The notes under the pieces are model-generated. The model made no database searches, was not told where the DNA came from, and worked only from the letters and a program-made list of their open reading frames with translations. Made by a program: the position numbers and the translations under genes. Below, in pieces: positions 6,938 to 11,588 of a stretch of 11,588 nt of DNA; the stretch's first letter is position 1, and each line of letters opens with the position of its first letter. The stretch is from Methylocapsa sp. (lineage in GTDB: Bacteria > Pseudomonadota > Alphaproteobacteria > Rhizobiales > Beijerinckiaceae), in contig JAFMSB010000024.1 in NCBI GenBank assembly GCA_017353815.1, positions 1-11,588 of the forward strand, written 5' to 3'.

Positions 6938-7117
6938 GGGAAAGAAGCGGATCAGCGGCGGGGCGGCGTTCTGTGCGGCCAGAAAGCCAGCAGCCGCAGC
7001 CCGCCGCGCTAAGGCCTGTGACTCCGCCGCCATCTCGATGATGGCGCTGGCATCGTCGCACAACCATAAAGATATCGCTGTCTGGATGATCGGCTCCCGG
7101 CCAATCGTCACGCGCAC
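6911..7117 (-). CDS. Hypothetical protein, or 3' half of a frameshifted gene
   Basis: 68 residues from a GTG at 7117. The central part, CDDASAIIEMAAESQALARRAAAAGFLAAQNA, looks like a genuine alanine-rich helix with codon use fitting the genome; the C-terminus (PLIRFFPSFLVRVSA) is less convincing. The frame is closed by a TAA immediately before the GTG, and there is no clear ribosome site. The GTG overlaps the end of the upstream unknown frame by 10 bases on the same strand, so this is either a translationally coupled second gene or the second half of one gene broken by a small indel near 7108-7120. No family is recognised. Confidence 0.35.
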   Translation of the reverse strand: MRVTIGREPIIQTAISLWLCDDASAIIEMAAESQALARRAAAAGFLAAQNAAPPLIRFFPSFLVRVSA

Positions 7118-7407
7118 TTAGAAAGCCGGACGGTGCGCTTTGCAGTGGATTTGGTCCGGTTATTTGCCGGATGGGCATCGCCGATTGCCCCGGCAAGCCT
7201 CAACAAGGCATGGGCACGGCGCCGGGCTGCGCCGGCGGTTGGCGCAGTCTCAAGAAATTCCTTGGCGGCAGCATTGCACTCAACGGTCATGCAATCGGCC
7301 AAGAGCAAGCGAATAATCGCCACGAATTCCTTTTCCGCAGGAGTGAGGCCCTCGGCCACATCATCCTGGCTCGGCAGAGCGTGCTGAACAAGAGCTTCCG
7401 CTTGCAT
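7108..7407 (-). CDS. Hypothetical helical protein, possibly 5' part of a frameshifted gene
   Basis: 99 residues from ATG 7407 (a TTG at 7422 would add five). It is mostly helical in appearance: LTPAEKEFVAIIRLLLADC (about 21-39), ECNAAAKEFLETAP (43-56), ARRRAHALLRLAGAIGDAHP (61-80), then a basic tail NNRTKSTAKRTVRLSK. No signal peptide, membrane segment or known motif is visible. No strong Shine-Dalgarno precedes the ATG. The plausible amphipathic helices and GC-rich third positions argue that this strand is coding; the plus-strand frame over the same bases (7171-7572) has poorer composition. It ends where the next minus-strand frame begins, with a 10-base overlap. Confidence 0.42.
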   Translation of the reverse strand: MQAEALVQHALPSQDDVAEGLTPAEKEFVAIIRLLLADCMTVECNAAAKEFLETAPTAGAARRRAHALLRLAGAIGDAHPANNRTKSTAKRTVRLSKCA

Positions 7408-7561
7408 GGTGGAACAACCCAAGTTGCATTTATCCGTTTGCGTATCGCCGATGGTTCAGCTCCGGCCGCTTCTGCGCATGGCAGCCGCCCAAACGCTGGT
7501 ATGACCTTCGAGGCAGCTATCAGATCCAACGCTATAGGAATTCCGGCAATTGTCCTTAAGA

Positions 7562-7583
7562 GATTAAAATGAATGATTAAAAT
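7562..7583. repeat. Direct repeat GATTAAAAT x2
   Basis: GATTAAAAT occurs at 7562-7570 and again at 7575-7583, separated by GAAT, a period of 13 bases. This lies in the most AT-rich patch of the window, upstream of the hypothetical minus-strand genes, and could be a binding site for a regulator or bending protein. Confidence 0.4.
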
Positions 7584-7599
7584 TTAAGTTAAGAAGCGC

Positions 7600-7623
7600 A
7601 AAAAACGCCCTTCTGGCGGTTTC
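7600..7623 (-). terminator. Likely intrinsic terminator of gnd
   Basis: Read on the minus strand, CGCC pairs with GGCG across a 5-base loop, followed directly by six T. After one mismatch, AAA/TTT extends the stem. It lies about 115-140 bases past the gnd stop on the same strand. The GC stem is short, so efficiency may be low. Confidence 0.45.
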
Positions 7624-7644
7624 AGCCGCAAATAGCATCTAGCA

Positions 7645-7667
7645 AACCTTTGTTGCCCGGAAAGGTT
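7645..7667. repeat. Perfect 7-bp hairpin in the gnd 3' region
   Basis: AACCTTT (7645-7651) and AAAGGTT (7661-7667) form a perfect stem with a 9-base loop. There is no T run. On the gnd transcript it would lie before the terminator hairpin and could stabilise the mRNA end; as DNA it could be a dyad operator. Confidence 0.4.
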
Positions 7668-7738
7668 CCGTTAAACATGGCCGTGATCCCGCCATTGTGA
7701 TTGGAGAAGTAAAATCGGGTTACGGCTCCTCTTCATCT

Positions 7739-8752
7739 TTATCTTCGGCCCGGAACGTTGCCTCCTGAGTCTCCCCCGGCCCCATGTTCGACATGGCCGC
7801 CGAATTTGAACCGCATTGCCGACAAAAGCTTGTCGGCGAAATCATGATCCTGACGCGAGCGGAAGCGCGCGAAGAGGGACGCGGCAAGGACATTGGCCGG
7901 AACGGCCTCCTCGACCGCCGCCTCAATCGTCCAGCGGCCTTCGCCCGAATCTTCGACCTCACCGGAGAAGGCCGCAAGCGCTGGATCCTCGGCAAGCGCC
8001 ATGGCGGTGAGGTCGAGCAGCCAGGAAGAGATGACACTGCCGCGCCGCCAAACCTCTGCGATGCCGGCAAGATCAAGATCAAACCGCTCGTCCTCCGGCA
8101 GGCGGGCTCCGGATTTGCCAAGGAGGATGCCAAAGCCCTCGGCATAGGCCTGCATCAGGCCATATTCGATCCCATTGTGGACCATCTTCACGAAATGGCC
8201 CGCGCCGGCAGGTCCCGCATGGAGATAGCCATATTCCGCGCGCGGATCGTGCCGCTCTCTCCCGGGCGTTCGAGCAATGCTGCCAAGCCCCGGCGCGAGC
8301 GACCGAAAAATTGGGTCGAGGTGATCAACAGCCTGCTTTGGCCCGCCAATCATCAGACAGTAGCCGCGAGCGAGTCCCCAGACACCGCCGGATGTCCCAA
8401 CGTCGATGTAAGAGATCTCTTTGGCTTGAAGAGTCTTCGCGCGCCTCATGTCGTCTTTGTAAAATGAATTGCCGCCGTCGATGAGAATGTCTCCTTTGCT
8501 AAGCAAGGCGCCGGCCGATTGAACCATGGCCTCGGTGACCGCGCCGGCAGGCAGCATGAGCCATATCGCGCGCGGGGCATCGAGTTTCTTGACAAGATCC
8601 GCAATATCTTGAGCTGGCATCAGCCCTTCCTTGGCGAGTTCTTCGACCGGTTTTGGGGTTCTGTTATAAACGACACATTCGTGGCCGGCGCGGTGGAGCC
8701 GCCGCGCGATATTGGCCCCCATCCGGCCAAGTCCGATAATGCCGAGCTGCAT
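7739..8752 (-). CDS. gnd: 6-phosphogluconate dehydrogenase, decarboxylating (short YqeC/Gnd-related type)
   Basis: 337 residues, matching the short bacterial form rather than the roughly 470-residue classical Gnd. It oxidises and decarboxylates 6-phosphogluconate to ribulose 5-phosphate in the cytoplasmic pentose phosphate pathway. The Rossmann motif GLGRMG is at 7-12 and the strand-2 end YNRT at 29-32. Substrate-binding [11 protein letters not shown] is at 117-127. The catalytic segment [17 protein letters not shown] at 183-199 carries K189, N193 and E196, equivalent to the K, N and E of the classical enzyme. The C-terminal block [24 protein letters not shown] at 299-322 is typical of the short family; the last 15 residues (glycine-rich, ending PGRR) are not conserved. 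NRT is the NADP-binding signature seen in classical enzymes, while some short forms prefer NAD. ATG 8752 has a GAGCGAGG-like site. It is transcribed divergently from the ion transporter. Confidence 0.93.
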   Translation of the reverse strand: MQLGIIGLGRMGANIARRLHRAGHECVVYNRTPKPVEELAKEGLMPAQDIADLVKKLDAPRAIWLMLPAGAVTEAMVQSAGALLSKGDILIDGGNSFYKDDMRRAKTLQAKEISYIDVGTSGGVWGLARGYCLMIGGPKQAVDHLDPIFRSLAPGLGSIARTPGRERHDPRAEYGYLHAGPAGAGHFVKMVHNGIEYGLMQAYAEGFGILLGKSGARLPEDERFDLDLAGIAEVWRRGSVISSWLLDLTAMALAEDPALAAFSGEVEDSGEGRWTIEAAVEEAVPANVLAASLFARFRSRQDHDFADKLLSAMRFKFGGHVEHGAGGDSGGNVPGRR

Positions 8753-8792
8753 GGAGTACCTCGCTCTCTGTTTGGCTTCGTACCCTAAAAAT

Positions 8793-8812
8793 AGCGATAT
8801 ATTATAGTCGCT
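8793..8812 (-). promoter_or_regulatory. gnd promoter -10 box inside a dyad
   Basis: On the minus strand a perfect TATAAT (8801-8806) lies about 50 bases upstream of the gnd ATG. It is embedded in the inverted repeat AGCGA-N10-TCGCT (8793-8797 and 8808-8812). A protein bound to the dyad would cover the -10 box. No good -35 box was found 16-18 bases upstream, which would fit an activator-dependent or weak promoter. Confidence 0.35.
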
Positions 8813-8954
8813 GCCTTAAGTCCTCAGCTGCGTTCGGGGAAAGGGATTGAGGATGCGCGGGCTTCAATTGCACATAAATATCCGCCGTTCTTACTTTGGC
8901 AAAGGCGAAACCTGGTTGCACCGTTGTAAGGTTTTGAGCGGGAACCGGACAGAA

Positions 8955-10514
8955 ATGTTTCACGTGAAACATTTTTTGAATAATTCTAAACAGCACTGGC
9001 CGGAATTGCCGGTCCGCCTTCTGCCCTCGAGTCAATCGATCAAGCAGTTCATATTCCGCTATTGCGCGCGTCTTTGCCCGCCAGCTCCAGCGGCACAATG
9101 GGCGGTTGCGGCCCTCTCTGCCTTTCTTGCGGCAACCCAGGGCCCGGCAGCAATAGCGTCGCCCGCAACCATACCCGCGCCCGTCCCCGGGGCATTGCCT
9201 TGGCCGCTTGCCCTGCCCTTTGCTGGCATGCTTCTGTCAATCGCGCTCGGACCTCTCGTGGTCAAAGAATGGTGGCATATTCACTATGAGAAGGCAGCGG
9301 CCTTTTGGGCCGGGCTGACGTTGATCGCGCTTAGCGTTGTTGCGGGTCCTTCCGCCGCAGCCGCGGGGATCGCGCATTCGATCTTGCTCGATTACCTGCC
9401 CTTCATCTTGATGCTTTTTTCGATGTATACCGCCGCCGGAGGCATCTGTGTCAAAGGCAGACCCAAAGGCACGCCGCTCGCAAATACGGCAATTCTCGCA
9501 TTCGGCACAATCATCGCAAGCGTCATTGGGACAACGGGCGCCTCGATGATCCTGATCCGGCCGCTGCTTCGTGCGAACAGCGCGCGAATGCACAAAGCCC
9601 ATGCGGTGGTCTTCTTTATTTTTCTAGTCTCGAATATTGGCGGGGTGCTAACGCCGCTTGGCGATCCGCCGCAGTTTCTTGGGTTTCTGCAGGGGATTGA
9701 TTTCTTCTGGACCGCCCGCAATCTCTGGAAGCCGATGCTCTTTTCAGCGGGCTTTTTGCTCGGTCTCTTTTTTCTTAGCGATTCTTATCTTTATTTGCGG
9801 GAGGCAAGCCGCAAGCCGGCCGCGGCAGCTTCCCGCAATCTCCACGTCGAAGGGGTTTTCAATATTGCTCTCATTGGCATTGCCGTGGCAGTGGTTGCGG
9901 GAAGCGGTTTCTGGCATCCTGGAATAGGTTTCGAGGTGCTCGGAACCAGGATCGAGCTCCAGAACATGATGCGCGAGCTCGTTTTGCTCTTGATCGGACT
10001 CACGTCTCTTTGGCTTACAAAGCCGCAGATTCGCGCGGCGAATGCGTTTGACTGGGAGCCAATAAAAGAAGTTGCCTATCTTTTTGCCGGTATTTTCATT
10101 TGCATCGTTCCGGTGGCGGCGATGCTAAAAGCTGGTGCGAGCGGCCCTTTTGCACCAATCCTTGGCCTATTGACAGGGACCGATGGGACACCCCGCGTTT
10201 CGGCCTATTTTTGGGCAACGGGACTGCTCTCGTCCTTTCTCGACAATGCGCCGACTTACCTCGTCTTTTTCAAGCTTGCGGGCGGCGACCCGGTGGTGCT
10301 CACGGGGCCGCTCGCCAAGACATTGGCAGCGATATCGCTTGGCGCCGTGTTCATGGGTGCCAACACCTATGTCGGCAATGCGCCCAATTTCATGGTTTAT
10401 GCGATCGCACGGCGCGCGGGGGCCAAAGTGCCGGGCTTCTTTCTATACATGCTTTGGACGGCGGCGATTCTGCTCCCGCTCTTTGTCGCCATCGATTGGT
10501 TGTTCTTAAGTTAA
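8955..10514 (+). CDS. NhaD/ArsB-superfamily sodium:proton antiporter-like membrane protein
   Basis: 519 residues if started at ATG 8955, with about 11-13 hydrophobic segments from residue 83 to the C-terminus. It belongs to the ion transporter superfamily (NhaD, ArsB, CitMHS). The paired signature loops are [20 protein letters not shown] (226-245) with upstream [14 protein letters not shown] (192-205), and [14 protein letters not shown] (426-439) with [18 protein letters not shown] (468-485). Ion binding is expected at the D/N/P residues of these re-entrant loops. The exported ion is probably Na+ in exchange for H+, but arsenite or a carboxylate cannot be excluded. The start is uncertain: ATG 8853 has the best ribosome site (AAGGG) but adds an un-family-like stretch; ATG 8955 lies at the edge of parS; TTG 9006 is a third option. 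Residues 35-69 resemble a signal peptide ahead of the first conserved helix ([16 protein letters not shown]). Confidence 0.85.
   Translation: MFHVKHFLNNSKQHWPELPVRLLPSSQSIKQFIFRYCARLCPPAPAAQWAVAALSAFLAATQGPAAIASPATIPAPVPGALPWPLALPFAGMLLSIALGPLVVKEWWHIHYEKAAAFWAGLTLIALSVVAGPSAAAAGIAHSILLDYLPFILMLFSMYTAAGGICVKGRPKGTPLANTAILAFGTIIASVIGTTGASMILIRPLLRANSARMHKAHAVVFFIFLVSNIGGVLTPLGDPPQFLGFLQGIDFFWTARNLWKPMLFSAGFLLGLFFLSDSYLYLREASRKPAAAASRNLHVEGVFNIALIGIAVAVVAGSGFWHPGIGFEVLGTRIELQNMMRELVLLLIGLTSLWLTKPQIRAANAFDWEPIKEVAYLFAGIFICIVPVAAMLKAGASGPFAPILGLLTGTDGTPRVSAYFWATGLLSSFLDNAPTYLVFFKLAGGDPVVLTGPLAKTLAAISLGAVFMGANTYVGNAPNFMVYAIARRAGAKVPGFFLYMLWTAAILLPLFVAIDWLFLS
8956..8971. other. parS: parS chromosome-partitioning site
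   Basis: TGTTTCACGTGAAACA is a perfect 16-base palindrome identical to the widely conserved ParB binding site (TGTTNCACGTGAAACA). The symmetry extends to 22 bases (8953-8974). ParB loads here as a CTP-dependent clamp, spreads, and together with ParA and SMC segregates replicated origins. Such sites normally cluster near oriC. Read in one frame on either strand the palindrome encodes MFHVKHF, a known false peptide at parS sites. It lies between the divergent starts of gnd and the transporter, or at the very start of the transporter gene. I saw no second full site in the window. Confidence 0.88.
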
Positions 10515-10590
10515 GGGAGATGCTCGCCGGGATTTGCCCTGGGCTTTGCGATCGATTATGGGAAAGGGCGTTTGCATAAGGCTTCGTTCC

Positions 10591-11588
10591 GTGCCCGCAA
10601 GCCCTCGCCTCGTGACCCCCGAAAAGCGCGACGAAGACGCGGAGACATCCCTTCGTCCTCTGACGCTTTCGGATTTCACTGGCCAGGAGGCATTGCGCAG
10701 CAATCTCAAGATCTTCATCGAGGCGGCACGGGCGCGGCGCGACGCGCTTGATCACGTTCTTTTCGTCGGGCCTCCGGGACTTGGCAAGACCACGCTTGCC
10801 CAGATTGTTGCCCGCGAGCTTGGCGTTGCCTTCCACGCGACTTCGGGGCCAATCGTCGTCAAGGCGGGTGATCTTGCCGCCCAGCTGACCGGGCTCGAAG
10901 AGCGCGATGTGCTCTTCATCGATGAAATTCACCGCCTCAACCCGGCGGTCGAGGAAATCCTCTACCCTGCAATGGAGGATTTTGCGCTCGATCTTATGAT
11001 TGGCGAAGGGCCGGGCGCGCGCTCCGTCAAGCTGCCATTAAAGCCCTTCACCTTGATCGGCGCAACGACGCGCGCGGGCCTCTTGACCACCCCGCTGCGC
11101 GACCGTTTCGGCATTCCGCTGCGACTCGACTTTTACACGGTCGAGGAGCTTGAGAAGATCTTGCGGCGCAACGCGCGCGTGCTCGGCATCGGAATATCGG
11201 GCGACGGCGCAAATGAGATTGCGCGCCGTGCCCGCGGCACGCCGCGAATCGCGGGACGGCTTTTGCGGCGGGTTAGGGATTTCGCAATCGTCGGCAATCA
11301 GAAAGAAATAGGCCGGGAGACCGCCGACAATGCGCTGCGTCTCCTCGATGTGGACACGATAGGGCTTGATACGATGGACCGGCGCTATCTCGGCACGATC
11401 GCCCTTTCCTATGGCGGCGGCCCGGCCGGCATCGAGACGATCGCTGCCGCGCTTTCCGAGCCACGCGATGCGATCGAGGATATTATCGAGCCTTTTCTGA
11501 TTCAGCGCGGCTTTGTCCAGCGCACGCCGCGCGGGCGCGTTTTGACTTCACACGCTTTTAAACACCTGGGCCTCAGGGAACCCGCGCG
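10591..11588 (+). CDS. ruvB: Holliday junction branch migration ATPase RuvB (3' end outside window)
   Basis: 332 codons are visible of about 345 expected, so only the extreme C-terminus is missing. RuvB is the hexameric AAA+ motor that, with RuvA, drives branch migration of Holliday junctions. Visible elements numbered from GTG 10591: the typical N-terminal [16 protein letters not shown] (7-23), Walker [10 protein letters not shown] (60-68), Walker B LFIDEIH (108-114), sensor 1 GATTRAG (157-163), arginine finger R171 in LRDRFG, sensor 2 [17 protein letters not shown] (216-232), and the winged-helix C-terminal domain with [19 protein letters not shown] (301-319). Start choice: GTG 10591 gives the family-length N-terminus and has AAGG 9 bases upstream; the in-frame ATG 10558 would add 11 residues ([11 protein letters not shown]) unlike the family. 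It follows the transporter stop by 76 bases. ruvA and ruvC, which often precede it, are absent here. Confidence 0.97.
   Translation, partial: MPASPRLVTPEKRDEDAETSLRPLTLSDFTGQEALRSNLKIFIEAARARRDALDHVLFVGPPGLGKTTLAQIVARELGVAFHATSGPIVVKAGDLAAQLTGLEERDVLFIDEIHRLNPAVEEILYPAMEDFALDLMIGEGPGARSVKLPLKPFTLIGATTRAGLLTTPLRDRFGIPLRLDFYTVEELEKILRRNARVLGIGISGDGANEIARRARGTPRIAGRLLRRVRDFAIVGNQKEIGRETADNALRLLDVDTIGLDTMDRRYLGTIALSYGGGPAGIETIAAALSEPRDAIEDIIEPFLIQRGFVQRTPRGRVLTSHAFKHLGLREPA

Larger units (their letters stand above)
7408..7738. other. Non-coding stretch between the hypothetical pair and gnd
   Basis: About 330 bases without a convincing gene. From the gnd side it holds a 7-base-pair hairpin (7645-7667), a terminator-like hairpin with a T6 run on the minus strand (7600-7623), an AT-rich patch with a 9-base direct repeat (7562-7583), and a palindromic GGAATTCC. 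The rest towards 7408 probably contains the promoter of the hypothetical gene, but no box there is good enough to name. Confidence 0.5.

Noticed and set aside
7171..7572. 133-codon plus-strand frame as an alternative to the minus-strand hypothetical
   Set aside because: No ribosome site, composition rich in G, R, S and H without helical periodicity; the minus-strand frame is more protein-like. This judgement is by eye and not decisive.
7784..8467. 227-codon plus-strand frame
   Set aside because: Antisense shadow of gnd; the minus strand carries all 6-phosphogluconate dehydrogenase motifs.
8802..9098. 98-codon minus-strand frame containing MFHVKHF
   Set aside because: The peptide comes from the parS palindrome, which reads the same on both strands; the rest has no recognisable motif and overlaps the transporter start.
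10390..10932. 180-codon minus-strand frame across the transporter end and ruvB start
   Set aside because: It is antisense to two well-supported genes and has no domain-like features.
1..11588. CRISPR array, tRNA, rRNA or insertion sequence
   Set aside because: No regularly spaced repeats, no cloverleaf-like TTCRA-containing segments, no rRNA signatures and no transposase motifs were seen on reading both strands.

Overview
The window looks like chromosomal DNA from a GC-rich alphaproteobacterium, probably of the order Hyphomicrobiales (methylotroph or Beijerinckia-like relatives are plausible, but the genus is not proven). The argument rests on gene content. DUF3126 and DUF2093 are small families I know essentially from Alphaproteobacteria, and the order alpha/beta hydrolase, cysE, DUF3126 is one I associate with that class. 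The ribosomal proteins, RuvB and 6-phosphogluconate dehydrogenase also read as alphaproteobacterial. No phage, transposase, CRISPR, tRNA or rRNA was recognised.

Layout. Bases 1-936 (+) hold the C-terminal part of an AidB-like acyl-CoA dehydrogenase whose start lies outside the window. Bases 1167-2046 (+) hold a secreted, NosD-like parallel beta-helix protein broken by three single-base shifts. A co-directional minus-strand block runs from 5471 down to 2119: an alpha/beta hydrolase, serine O-acetyltransferase cysE, a tandem-duplicated DUF3126 protein, a SAM-dependent methyltransferase, and a gamma-class carbonic anhydrase-like protein whose start overlaps the methyltransferase stop. A DUF2093 gene (+, 5654-5884) converges with the ribosomal protein pair rpmI-rplT (minus, 6513 to 5897). 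A short secreted peptide (+, 6722-6937) converges with two overlapping unknown reading frames (minus, 7407 to 6911), which may be one broken gene. A roughly 330-base non-coding stretch holds a likely terminator. It is followed by gnd (minus, 8752 to 7739), then a divergent NhaD/ArsB-type ion transporter (+, to 10514), and ruvB (+, from 10591, running off the window end).

The most notable non-coding element is a perfect parS centromere site, TGTTTCACGTGAAACA, at 8956-8971, between gnd and the transporter core. It is the site that ParB binds and suggests that this locus lies in the origin-proximal part of the chromosome. The same 16 bases also supply part of a start codon candidate for the transporter.

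Functionally this is mostly housekeeping DNA: cysteine biosynthesis (cysE), ribosome assembly (L35, L20), pentose phosphate metabolism (gnd), Holliday junction migration (ruvB) and chromosome segregation (parS). It is interrupted by two patches of decaying or lineage-specific secreted and hypothetical genes (1167-2046 and 6722-7407). I see no convincing new multi-gene system. The points most worth checking are the parS site, the duplicated DUF3126, the two broken or short secreted genes, and the dyad over the gnd promoter.
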